Assembly (NCBI RefSeq): GCF_005796225.1
Contig: NZ_VAHO01000011.1
Location: forward strand, 62,001 to 126,000
DNA length: 64,000 nt
Reading direction: 5' to 3'
DNA from: Pseudarthrobacter sp. NamE5
GTDB taxonomy: Bacteria; Actinomycetota; Actinomycetes; Actinomycetales; Micrococcaceae
The notes under the pieces are model-generated. The model did not search any database and was not told the DNA's origin. It saw only the letters and a list, made by a program, of their open reading frames with translations. Positions 25,217 through 33,346 of the stretch are shown one piece after another; within the stretch, counting starts at the first letter, position 1; the number at the start of each line of letters is the position of its first letter. A program made the position numbers and the translations under genes.

Positions 25217-26386
25217 TTACTTCGCTGCGTTGGCGAGCTCGGCGGCCTTGTCGGCGCCCTCGTCCATGGTGGCGGCCAGGGTTACCAGCGGGTGGTTGGC
25301 CTCGTTCAGGATGCGGCGGCCTTCCTCGACGTTGTTGCCGTCGAGTCGGACTACCAGCGGCTTGTTCGCGGTGTGGCCGAGCTCGGCCAGCGCGCCGACG
25401 ATGCCCTTGGCGACGGCGTCACAGGCGGTGATGCCGCCAAAGACGTTCACGAACACGGACTTGACCTGCTCATCACCCAGGATGACGTCCAGGCCGGCGG
25501 CCATGACCTCGGCGGAGGCTCCACCGCCGATGTCCAGGAAGTTGGCGGGCTTGACGTTGCCATGGTTTTCACCGGCGTAGGCGACGACGTCGAGCGTGGA
25601 CATGACCAGGCCGGCGCCGTTGCCGATGATGCCTACTTCGCCGTCGAGCTTGACGTAGTTGAGGTCCTGGGCCTTTGCCTTGGCCTCGAGGGGATCGGCC
25701 GCATCCTTGTCCTCAAGGAGGGCGTGCTTGGCGTGGCGGAATTCGGCGTTCTCATCGAGGGAGACCTTGCCGTCCAGGGCGACGATCTCGCCGGCGCCGG
25801 TCTTGACCAGCGGGTTGACCTCCACGAGGGTGGCGTCTTCCTTCTTGAAGACGTCCCACAGCTTGAGGATCACGGCGGCGACCTTGCCGCGAAGTTCCTC
25901 AGCGAAGCCTGCGGCTGCGACGATCTCATCGGCCTTGGCCTGGTCGATTCCGACGGCAGGATCGATGGCGATCTTGGCCAGTGCTTCCGGGCGTTCGACG
26001 GCGAGCTGTTCGATTTCCATGCCGCCTTCGACCGAGCACATGGCGAGGTAGTTGCGGTTGGCCCGGTCCAGCAGGACAGAGAAGTAGTATTCCTCGGCAA
26101 TGTCCGCGCCCTGGGCGATCATCACCTTATTGACGGTGTGGCCCTTGATGTCCATGCCCAGGATGTTGGTGGCGTGCTCAGAGGCCTCATCGGCGGACTT
26201 GGCAACCTTCACGCCGCCTGCCTTGCCGCGGCCGCCGACCTTGACCTGTGCCTTGACGACGGTCACGCCGCCGATCTTTTCGGCAGCTGCCTTTGCTTCT
26301 TCTGGGGTGTGCGCCACGATGCCGGCAAGCACGGGTACACCGTGCGCCTCGAACATATCGCGCGCCTGGTATTCAAACAGGTCCAC
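25217..26386 (-). CDS. sucC: Succinyl-CoA synthetase beta subunit
   Basis: The protein has 389 residues, the family norm. It opens [19 protein letters not shown], has the ATP-grasp part [18 protein letters not shown] and EVNPLV, and the succinate-site region [12 protein letters not shown] and [16 protein letters not shown] at 26386 follows AAGGA. It is the first gene of the sucCD operon. The 220 bases upstream hold no gene; GTGTCC and GGACAC flank part of the leader but no confident promoter was assigned. Confidence 0.97.
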   Translation of the reverse strand: MDLFEYQARDMFEAHGVPVLAGIVAHTPEEAKAAAEKIGGVTVVKAQVKVGGRGKAGGVKVAKSADEASEHATNILGMDIKGHTVNKVMIAQGADIAEEYYFSVLLDRANRNYLAMCSVEGGMEIEQLAVERPEALAKIAIDPAVGIDQAKADEIVAAAGFAEELRGKVAAVILKLWDVFKKEDATLVEVNPLVKTGAGEIVALDGKVSLDENAEFRHAKHALLEDKDAADPLEAKAKAQDLNYVKLDGEVGIIGNGAGLVMSTLDVVAYAGENHGNVKPANFLDIGGGASAEVMAAGLDVILGDEQVKSVFVNVFGGITACDAVAKGIVGALAELGHTANKPLVVRLDGNNVEEGRRILNEANHPLVTLAATMDEGADKAAELANAAK

Positions 26387-26595
26387 GGTTTAGTGTCCTT
26401 CTACGTCGAAGTAGTTTCTGTACAGTCGGACACCATCGAAGACGATGACCGGGCTGCGGAATGCACGCACCGGCGGCCTGTCTGGAAACGAGCCACGCGG
26501 CGTAATGCTCCATGGGGAACTCTAGTCCTTTGGAAGGACCGGGCCGTCCCAGACTACCTCTTATGTGAGTAAGGACACTATTCTATGAGGCGTAG

Positions 26596-26621
26596 AAAAA
26601 CCGCGGAATTACGGGGTTTTT
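26596..26621 (-). terminator. Rho-independent terminator overlapping the lipoprotein stop
   Basis: On the minus strand AAAAACC...GGTTTTT arms (26596-26605 and 26612-26621, one mismatch) enclose the stop codon in the loop and end in five T. It belongs to the lipoprotein gene. Confidence 0.6.
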
Positions 26622-27316
26622 GAGGGCTCTGAGGGGCCCGCCGGGCTGCTGCCCGGGCGTGCGGAAATCAGTTCGTAACGCTGCCCGGAAACAAAGAATC
26701 CGATCCCGGCCGACACGTTTCCGCACGCCACGCCACCGTTGTAGGCAGAACAGCGCAGTCCGTTCCGTTCCAGGTTTTGGCCCTCGGCCAGGACCGGCAG
26801 TTCGGCCAGCGGGCCTGTCTTGCTGCCGTTCGGACCATAGGTTGCCTCCATTTGTGTGACGCCGGAGCGGCACTCGCCGTACTTGGCGATGTCCGGGGTG
26901 AGCAGCGCCGCCCCGCCCAGGTAGCCGAGCCCGGTCCCGGCGCAATCGTCTGTGATGTCGCCGGCAACGGGCTTCGGGTACTCCGCCAGTTCACAATGGG
27001 CCACGGGAACGGTCGCCAGTTTGTTGTTTTCAGCGTCGCTGAAGCTGTTCTGCCGATACGGCAGGTTGAGGTGCGCTCCGCGGGCTGCAGTGAGGGAGCA
27101 GGCTACGGTCCGGTCCTGCGTAATGAAGGAGAGGACATCTTCGCCGCTTGAAAAGTCCTGCGGATCTGACAGTGGTGCCTGCTCCAACTGCTCCATCGGC
27201 GGCAGCGGACCGGGCGGCACGTAGTCAGGGTCCTCCACGGCCACGGTGCATGCTGTTACAGCCGGCAGGAAAAGGACGGCCAGCATCCCCCAAATAGTCC
27301 GTCGCATGGCCTCCAT
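26609..27316 (-). CDS. Putative lipoprotein of unknown function
   Basis: The protein has 235 residues. The N-terminus MRRTIWGMLAVLFLPAVTAC is a lipoprotein signal peptide, with the lipobox VTAC giving the acylated cysteine. The mature part has six further cysteines, probably forming disulfides outside the membrane. ATG at 27316 or 27307 could start it; GGAGG lies between them, too close to the second for a standard site. I do not recognise a domain. It is placed between sucCD and pcrA on the same strand but is probably transcribed alone. Confidence 0.7.
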   Translation of the reverse strand: MEAMRRTIWGMLAVLFLPAVTACTVAVEDPDYVPPGPLPPMEQLEQAPLSDPQDFSSGEDVLSFITQDRTVACSLTAARGAHLNLPYRQNSFSDAENNKLATVPVAHCELAEYPKPVAGDITDDCAGTGLGYLGGAALLTPDIAKYGECRSGVTQMEATYGPNGSKTGPLAELPVLAEGQNLERNGLRCSAYNGGVACGNVSAGIGFFVSGQRYELISARPGSSPAGPSEPSKTP

Positions 27317-27347
27317 TATGCGGCATTGCTGGGCTCAGCCTCCCCTG

Positions 27348-27376
27348 GCGCCGCCGCTCATACGACGGCGGCGCCG
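27348..27376. terminator. Hairpin downstream of pcrA
   Basis: GGCGCCGCCG and CGGCGGCGCC (27348-27357 and 27367-27376) pair perfectly around a nine-base loop between the pcrA stop and the lipoprotein start. No T run is present. Confidence 0.5.
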
Positions 27377-27416
27377 GCCGGAGCTGCGGGGGTCTGCGCC
27401 CCTAAAACTGGGACTG

Positions 27417-29915
27417 TCAGGCGTCGAGCTTGGTGAGCGGCGCGTACCGCAGCAGCAGGCGCTTCTCGCCGACGTCGAACTTCACCTTTGCCACGGTCTT
27501 GTCCCCGGCGCCTTCGAGGGCGAGGACGGTGCCGTTGCCAAAGCTGGTGTGGTTGACCTTGTCCCCCACGCTGACGGCCACGATCTCCTTCTGGGGCTGC
27601 ACCCGGTTCCGCGCGACAGCAGCAGGGACATCCGCGTTGAAACCGGCGGAGGAGTCGGCAGCGGCGCCGCGCGCGGTCCCGGCGCCCCAGAAGGATCCGC
27701 CGTAGCGGCCCGAACTGATGGATCCGCCGCCCCAGCCGCCGGACTGCCTGCTGGTTCCTTCACGCTTCCACTCCAGGAGCTCGGCGGGGATCTCCTCCAG
27801 GAACTGGCTTGCCGGGTTGTACTGGCTTTGCCCCCACATGCTGCGGACCTCCGAGCGGGTGACGTAGAGCCTCTTCCGGGCACGGGTCAACCCTACATAG
27901 GCAAGCCGGCGCTCTTCCGCCAGTTCCTTGGGGTCGGTGGCCGAGCGCTGGTGCGGAAACAGCCCGTGCTCCATGCCGGTCAGGAACACTACCGGGAACT
28001 CCAGGCCCTTGGCGGTGTGCAGCGTCATCAGGGTGACCACGCCCAGCCGCCTGGCCTCAGCGACGGCGGCATCGATGTCCGCTCCGGGGGCATCGGGAAT
28101 TTGGTCGGCATCAGCCACAAGCGACACCTGCTCCAGGAAGGCCTCCAGGGATCCTTCGGGGTTCTCCTGTTCGTATTCGCGGACGACGGCAACGAGCTCC
28201 GCCAGGTTCTCCACCCGGGATTCGTCCTGCGGATCGGTGCTGGCGCGCAGGGCCGCCAGGTAGCCTGTCTGCTCCAGGACGGCTTCCAGTGCCGCCGCTG
28301 CGCCCGAACCGGCAGCTACCTCAGCGAGGTCATCCAGCAGTTTCACGAAACCAAGGACCGCGTTGACGGAACGGGTGGCCATCCCCGGAGCCTGCTCAGC
28401 GCGGCGGGCGGCCGCCATGAACGAGATCCGTTCCCGCTGGGCGAGGGCTGCCACGGCACCCTCAGCGCGGTCACCGATACCGCGTTTGGGTTCGTTGAGC
28501 ACCCGGCGAAGGTTCACGTCGTCGTCCGGATTAACGAGGACGCGAAGATACGCGAGGGCGTCCTTAATCTCCTTGCGCTCGTAGAACCGTGTGCCGCCCA
28601 CCACTTTGTAGGGCAGGCCCACCCGTACCAATACGTCTTCAATTGAGCGGGACTGCGCGTTGGTCCGGTAGAAGATGGCAACGTCTCCGGGGCGGAGGTT
28701 GTCCTCGTCCTGGAGCCTGTCGATCTCCTTGGCGATGAACTGGGCCTCGTCATGCTCGTTTTCGCCCACGTAGCCGATGATTTTGTGGCCTTCGCCCTCG
28801 GCCGTCCACAACCGCTTTTCGGGCCGGTTGGGGTTCCGGGAAATCACGGAATTTGCCGCGCTGAGGATGTTCTGCGTGGAGCGGTAGTTCTGTTCCAGCT
28901 TGATGGTCCGGGCTTCGGGGTAGTCCTTCTCGAATTCCACGATGTTGCGGATGTCGGCGCCGCGGAAGGCGTAGATGGACTGGTCTGAATCACCCACAAC
29001 GGTGAGTTCGGACGCCCCCGGCCCTTCGCCGACGATCTCGCGCACCAGAGCGTATTGCGCGTGGTTGGTGTCCTGGTATTCATCCACCAGCACGTGCCGG
29101 AACCGCCGGCGGTAGGACTCGGCCAGGGCGGGGAAGGCGCGGAACATGTAGACGGTCTCTGCAATGAGGTCGTCAAAGTCCATGGCGTTCGCCTGGCGCA
29201 GCCGCTGGGTGTACCCCTTGTAGACATCCGCTACTGCCTGCTCGAACGGATCGTTGTAGTTGGCGGCGGAAGCGTAGGAATCGGCATCAATGAGTTCGTT
29301 CTTCAATGCCGAGATTTTGTGCTGAATGGCTTTGGGCGCGAATTTCTTGGGGTCCAGGTCCAGCGTTTTGGAAACCTGTGTGACCAGCCGCAGCGAGTCG
29401 GCGGAGTCGTAGATGGAGAAGTTCGACTTCAGGCCGACGTTGGCTGCTTCCTGCCGGAGAATCCGGACGCACGATGAGTGGAAAGTGGAGATCCACATGA
29501 TCTTCGCCCGTCCGCCCACGAGCTTTTCGATGCGTTCCCGCATTTCAGCGGCGGCCTTGTTGGTGAAGGTGATGGCCAGGATTTCGCCGTGGTGGGCACG
29601 GCCTGTGGCAATCAGGTAGGCGATCCGGTTGCTGAGCACACGGGTCTTGCCCGAACCGGCGCCGGCCACGATGAGCAGCGCGGAGCCCGCATGCCTGACG
29701 GCCTCCTCCTGCTGGGGGTTGAGTCCCTCCAAAAGCGCGGCAGCGTCCAGGCGGTGGCCCCGGTGGCCTTGCCCTTCCGGCACCCGGTCCTCACGGATGC
29801 TGCCGCCGGTCCCCGGTGCCGCAGCAGCGCCTTCGGAGGGCGACTTGGTGCGGGCAGCAGCTGTGGGAGCGGCCTTGAACGGTCCGTCAGAGTACGGGTC
29901 AAACAACATATCCAT
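27417..29915 (-). CDS. pcrA: ATP-dependent DNA helicase PcrA/UvrD (superfamily 1)
   Basis: The protein has 832 residues. The helicase motifs are complete: GAGSGKTRVL (Walker A), DEYQDTNHAQY (Walker B), GDSDQSIYAFRGAD, EQNYRST, TLHTAKGLEFPVVFLTGMEHGLFPH and VGLTRARKRLYVT. A C-terminal Tudor-like tail begins near VSVGDKVNHTSFGNGTV. It unwinds DNA with 3'-5' polarity in excision repair and replication restart. The start is ATG at 29915 (MDMLFDPYSD, as in relatives); the extra 11 codons upstream lack a ribosome site. A low-complexity linker separates residues 14-50 from the helicase core. Confidence 0.96.
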   Translation of the reverse strand: MDMLFDPYSDGPFKAAPTAAARTKSPSEGAAAAPGTGGSIREDRVPEGQGHRGHRLDAAALLEGLNPQQEEAVRHAGSALLIVAGAGSGKTRVLSNRIAYLIATGRAHHGEILAITFTNKAAAEMRERIEKLVGGRAKIMWISTFHSSCVRILRQEAANVGLKSNFSIYDSADSLRLVTQVSKTLDLDPKKFAPKAIQHKISALKNELIDADSYASAANYNDPFEQAVADVYKGYTQRLRQANAMDFDDLIAETVYMFRAFPALAESYRRRFRHVLVDEYQDTNHAQYALVREIVGEGPGASELTVVGDSDQSIYAFRGADIRNIVEFEKDYPEARTIKLEQNYRSTQNILSAANSVISRNPNRPEKRLWTAEGEGHKIIGYVGENEHDEAQFIAKEIDRLQDEDNLRPGDVAIFYRTNAQSRSIEDVLVRVGLPYKVVGGTRFYERKEIKDALAYLRVLVNPDDDVNLRRVLNEPKRGIGDRAEGAVAALAQRERISFMAAARRAEQAPGMATRSVNAVLGFVKLLDDLAEVAAGSGAAAALEAVLEQTGYLAALRASTDPQDESRVENLAELVAVVREYEQENPEGSLEAFLEQVSLVADADQIPDAPGADIDAAVAEARRLGVVTLMTLHTAKGLEFPVVFLTGMEHGLFPHQRSATDPKELAEERRLAYVGLTRARKRLYVTRSEVRSMWGQSQYNPASQFLEEIPAELLEWKREGTSRQSGGWGGGSISSGRYGGSFWGAGTARGAAADSSAGFNADVPAAVARNRVQPQKEIVAVSVGDKVNHTSFGNGTVLALEGAGDKTVAKVKFDVGEKRLLLRYAPLTKLDA

Positions 29916-30004
29916 GGTGCCTACAAGTCTAGGCGGTGGGACCGACACGGACTTCCAGCCTGTGGATGACGGCCCTTATCCACAGAACGGGTGATTACCC
30001 TGTC

Positions 30005-30835
30005 CTAGGCGACCGACCCGGACTCGAGGGCGGCACGCAACTCGCGGACCGCCGTCGTTCCTCCTGCCATGAACCATTCCAATCCATTGACGCGGACGGT
30101 ATCCACGGCCCCGCCTGCGGCGCGGACAATGGCCTTGCCTGGGAGCCAGTCCCATTCGGGGCAGCTGTGCTGGAACCAGCATCCGATCTGCCCGTCCGCC
30201 ACCCGGCCAAGATCGCAGGACCCCGAACCCAGCATCCGAAGAGCTGCCGCCGAGGTTGCCGCCGCGTGCCACGGCATGGCGCACAGCGGATCCATCAGCC
30301 AGCTGGGATGGATGTACGTTGCCGCTCCCAACTGCCCTACGGAGGTTGCGTTCCGCTCTCCCCCATTGTCGTGGAACACCTTCAGTGCCTCGCCGTTCAG
30401 GCTTGCGGGGTGTTCCCGGCCGCCGAGCCAAAGCTTGTCCTCCTCCGGCTGGAAGATCGCCCCGAGCACAGCATCGGCGGAATCCTTCAGGGCGATGGCG
30501 GAGCACCAGTACGTGGATCCGTGCAGGAAGTTGTAGGTGCCGTCCACGGGATCGATCACCCAGGTCCGGCCACTGCTGCCCTGCACCGACGCGCCCTCCT
30601 CACCCAGGATGCCGTCCTCGGGCCGGCAGCGCTGCAGCTGTTCCAGCACATAGGCTTCGGCCGCATGGTCGGCCGCCGTCACGACGTCGGAGATCGAAGT
30701 CTTTTGCTGCGACTGCAGGCCCGCCATCCGCATGAGGAGCGCCAACTGGCCGGCCTCACGCACCAGGGCTGCTGCCAGCTGGTAGTCGTCCAGTGAGGGG
30801 TCAAGTTCAACAGCGCTGTGCCGGCCAATGCTCAT
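30005..30835 (-). CDS. Inositol monophosphatase family protein
   Basis: The protein has 276 residues. ISDVVTAADHAAE, GILGEEGA, WVIDPVDGTYNFLHG and CPEWDWLPGKAIVRAAGG provide the two-metal site (Glu, two Asp, third Asp) of the Li-sensitive phosphatase superfamily. It removes phosphate from inositol-1-phosphate, histidinol phosphate, PAP or a similar small molecule. In actinobacteria several paralogs exist, and which one this is cannot be told. It lies far from the iol genes and is not part of them by context. ATG at 30835. Confidence 0.88.
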   Translation of the reverse strand: MSIGRHSAVELDPSLDDYQLAAALVREAGQLALLMRMAGLQSQQKTSISDVVTAADHAAEAYVLEQLQRCRPEDGILGEEGASVQGSSGRTWVIDPVDGTYNFLHGSTYWCSAIALKDSADAVLGAIFQPEEDKLWLGGREHPASLNGEALKVFHDNGGERNATSVGQLGAATYIHPSWLMDPLCAMPWHAAATSAAALRMLGSGSCDLGRVADGQIGCWFQHSCPEWDWLPGKAIVRAAGGAVDTVRVNGLEWFMAGGTTAVRELRAALESGSVA

Positions 30836-30867
30836 GCCTTCAGTTTATGGGGCGCGATAATGGTGCC

Positions 30868-31497
30868 ATGGCCAAGACACCTGCACAGCGGATCAAGAAG
30901 CACGGCTCCAAGGCGGCTGTCCCGCAACACCACCTTCCACCGGCGGTGAATCCCACCACGGCCCGGACGCCGGAAAAGGCCCAGAGCAACAGCAACCTCA
31001 TTGTGATCGCCGGCGTGGTGGCCAGCCTGTTCCTGTTCTGGTACCTGCACCTGCTGACCCTGGACCAGCTGCGGCAGCTCTCCACCGGCCTGGCCATGCC
31101 CGACTCACTCATCGGCGGCTTCGACCCCGCCTACATCGGCCAACTGCACGCGGCCATGGACGAAGACGCCCGCGGCCAGCTCAACTACGTCCACAAGACC
31201 GCAGGCACCCTGTTTCCGCTGATCTTCGGGTTCACCTGGCTGCTGCTGATCGGGACGAACGTGGCCCGGAAGGCCCTCCGCTGGGCGCTCTGGGCGTTGC
31301 CGCTGCTGTTCGTTGTCGTCCGGCTCTGGGGTAACGCTGCCATCGACGGCGTGCTGGCCACGGAAGCTCCGGCCCCCGGGCAGGTGGCCCTCGCGTCATC
31401 GCTCACCGTCGCAGGGTGGGTCCTGCTCGTCCTGAGCCTGGTTGCGGGAGCTGTTGCAGTGATTCTGGGCGCCCGGAGGCCGAAAGCTACTTCGTGA
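30868..31497 (+). CDS. Membrane protein of unknown function
   Basis: The protein has 209 residues. A basic, proline-rich N-terminus (about 45 residues, with KKHGSK) is followed by four predicted helices at about 48-68, 115-135, 145-162 and 180-202. The first loop of about 45 residues is acidic and may face outward. ATG at 30868 was chosen by the start of the hydrophilic tail conserved in Arthrobacter proteins of this sort. No known domain is recognised. Its 3' end overlaps the convergent DUF998 gene by 11 bases. Confidence 0.7.
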   Translation: MAKTPAQRIKKHGSKAAVPQHHLPPAVNPTTARTPEKAQSNSNLIVIAGVVASLFLFWYLHLLTLDQLRQLSTGLAMPDSLIGGFDPAYIGQLHAAMDEDARGQLNYVHKTAGTLFPLIFGFTWLLLIGTNVARKALRWALWALPLLFVVVRLWGNAAIDGVLATEAPAPGQVALASSLTVAGWVLLVLSLVAGAVAVILGARRPKATS

Positions 31498-32248
31498 GGG
31501 CTGCCGCCATGCGCGCCTGTTTCCGGTGCTGGTGCACCCGGTGCGCGATCACCAGGCCCGCGGTTGCCATTCCTACCGTGACGGGGTACGCCATGAGGCG
31601 TTCCAGGGTCCCTGGTTCCGGGATGTCCATGCCGGTCACACCGCCGGTCACCAGCGCTGCGAGGGAGACTCCGCCGCACACCAGGATGAACCAGGCCATC
31701 TTCGATTTCCGCAGCCAAAGGACGCCCAACACCAGCAGGGCGGCAGCCCCGGCAAGGAAGTACATCACCGCTCCCGCGAAATGCCAGCCGGAACCGGCAT
31801 CCTCCGGCACCAGCCCCACGATGACGGTCCCCGCCCCGGCCGTTCCGGTCAGCAGGCGCACCCAGACCGCCGCGAGCCATGGCTTCCGGCGGCCCGCCTG
31901 GACCCGTATCCCCGCCCGTGCCGCGACGCACAACAGCCCGGAGCTGAGCAGGACAGCGCCCAGCAGCATTCCCATGCCCTGAACCACGAACGAGGCGTTC
32001 ATCAGCCAGTTCAACGGCGAGCAGACCTCACGGCCGTCGAACACGCCGCAGTACAGCGCACCGAGGTCGCTGATGTAGCCGGTGCGCAGGTCGTAGGGCC
32101 GCGGCCCCGCCCAGGCACCAATCACCGCCGCCTCCGCGGCAAAATACTGCAGCACACTCAGCACCGACCACGCTCCGATGTACTGCCGGGTGGACACGGT
32201 GTCCGGGATGAAGGCCACGGCTGGGGCGGCGGACGGCACTGAAGTCAT
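31487..32248 (-). CDS. DUF998 family membrane protein
   Basis: The protein has 253 residues with about six or seven helices. RPYDLRTGYISDLGALYCG in the first loop and AGAVMYFLAGAAALL match DUF998 proteins, which have no known function. ATG at 32248 was chosen, with AAGG very close upstream; the frame is open to 32320 only as read-through. It is transcribed away from the tRNA gene. Confidence 0.8.
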   Translation of the reverse strand: MTSVPSAAPAVAFIPDTVSTRQYIGAWSVLSVLQYFAAEAAVIGAWAGPRPYDLRTGYISDLGALYCGVFDGREVCSPLNWLMNASFVVQGMGMLLGAVLLSSGLLCVAARAGIRVQAGRRKPWLAAVWVRLLTGTAGAGTVIVGLVPEDAGSGWHFAGAVMYFLAGAAALLVLGVLWLRKSKMAWFILVCGGVSLAALVTGGVTGMDIPEPGTLERLMAYPVTVGMATAGLVIAHRVHQHRKQARMAAALTK

Positions 32249-32328
32249 GCCTTGAGCGTAATACGGCGCTGCACCTTGTATGCTTGTAACCGTGTCCGGC
32301 CGGACTGCCTGCCAGCCCAACGGACCAG

Positions 32329-32401
32329 GCCCTCGTAGCTCAGTGGATAGAGCACGGCTCTCCTAAAGCCGGTGTCGTTGGTTCGATTCCAATCGAGGGC
32401 A
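32329..32401 (+). tRNA. tRNA-Arg (anticodon CCT)
   Basis: A 73-base cloverleaf: acceptor GCCCTCG/CGAGGGC, D arm with AGCTCAGTGGATAGAGC, anticodon arm CGGCT-CTCCTAA-AGCCG giving anticodon CCT, and a T arm with GGTTCGATTCC. It reads the rare AGG arginine codon. The 3' CCA is not encoded. TATGCT at 32279-32284 is a good -10 upstream. Confidence 0.97.
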
Positions 32402-32402
32402 C

Positions 32403-32900
32403 TTGAACCTTCGTTCTCCGGAGCAAGATCTTCGCGCCTACCTCCTGGGCGCCGGCGGCCCCAGCCCCTCGGCCGGCAGCGCCGGGGCCGGCCGCTGGAC
32501 TATCCAGCGGGACCTGCTGGACCGCGCGGAAGGCACGCACGGAACCTTTTCCGGCGTCGTACTTTTTGTTCCAACGCCCGACGGCGGCCTGGCCCTGCGT
32601 GAGGAAGGCACCATGCACTGGCCGTCCTTCACCGGCCCCGCCTCCCGGGACTACCTGCTGCGGACCGCCGAACGCCCTGACGCCCTTGACGTGTTCTTCC
32701 CCGACGGCCGGCCCTTCCACAGAATGAGCTTTTCCCCGGAAGCCAGCCTGGACAGCCACTGGTGCGATCCGGATACGTACCGGGTTTCCTACGCCTATCA
32801 AAGCCCGGACAGCTTCAGCTACACGTGGGACGTAAAAGGGCCGCGAAAGGACCTGCTGCTGACCTCACACCTGACACGGGCAAGGAGCACAGCAGCATGA
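32403..32900 (+). CDS. DUF6314 family protein
   Basis: The protein has 165 residues: DLRAYLLG at the N-terminus, GTFSGVVLFVP, REEGTMHWP, and HWCDPDTYRVSY are the hallmarks of DUF6314, a lipocalin-like family without known function. The only start codon available is TTG at 32403, one base after the tRNA: in-frame codons further up contain no start before a stop at 32364. The only ribosome-site-like sequence, GAGGG, is part of the tRNA acceptor stem. Its stop overlaps the Nudix start (ATGA), so the two are coupled. Confidence 0.82.
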   Translation: MNLRSPEQDLRAYLLGAGGPSPSAGSAGAGRWTIQRDLLDRAEGTHGTFSGVVLFVPTPDGGLALREEGTMHWPSFTGPASRDYLLRTAERPDALDVFFPDGRPFHRMSFSPEASLDSHWCDPDTYRVSYAYQSPDSFSYTWDVKGPRKDLLLTSHLTRARSTAA

Positions 32901-33346
32901 AGAACCGCATAGTCGTTTCCGCCGTCTGCGTTTTTGATGACGCCGGCCGGCTGCTCACGGTGAGGAAGCGCGGCACGGCCATGTTCATGCATCCGGGCGG
33001 CAAGCCTGAGGCGGGCGAAAGTGCCCTCCAGGCGGCAGCCCGTGAGCTGGCTGAAGAGGTGGGCATTGTCGTGGACCCGCGGGAACTGCAGCTGATGGGT
33101 GTCTGGATTGCCGACGCCGCGAACGAGGCGGCCACCGACATCGAAGCCACCGTGTTCGCCGCGCCCGGCACCTGGGACGCCCGTCCCTCCGGAGAAATCG
33201 CGGAAATACGCTGGCTGGACCTCGCTGCCGTCGACCGGGGCGCAGCCCTGCCGCCGGACCTCGCGCCGCTGCTGACCGACCACATTCTGCCCGAACTGGC
33301 CAACAAGCGGTGCTCTGCACAGAGCTCCGCGCACAGCGGAGACTAG
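32897..33346 (+). CDS. Nudix hydrolase
   Basis: The protein has 149 residues. The Nudix box is complete: GGKPEAGES, then ARELAEEVGI, with the metal-binding RE-x-x-EE. It hydrolyses a nucleoside diphosphate linked to another group; the substrate is not visible. ATG at 32897 overlaps the DUF6314 stop and follows AAGGAG. Its stop overlaps by four bases the end of the convergent ABC exporter gene. Confidence 0.92.
   Translation: MKNRIVVSAVCVFDDAGRLLTVRKRGTAMFMHPGGKPEAGESALQAAARELAEEVGIVVDPRELQLMGVWIADAANEAATDIEATVFAAPGTWDARPSGEIAEIRWLDLAAVDRGAALPPDLAPLLTDHILPELANKRCSAQSSAHSGD

Noticed and set aside
30005..30835. Inositol monophosphatase-like gene as part of the iol locus
   Set aside because: It is more than 7 kb from the nearest iol gene, has no iol-type motif upstream, and the family has many substrates besides inositol phosphate.
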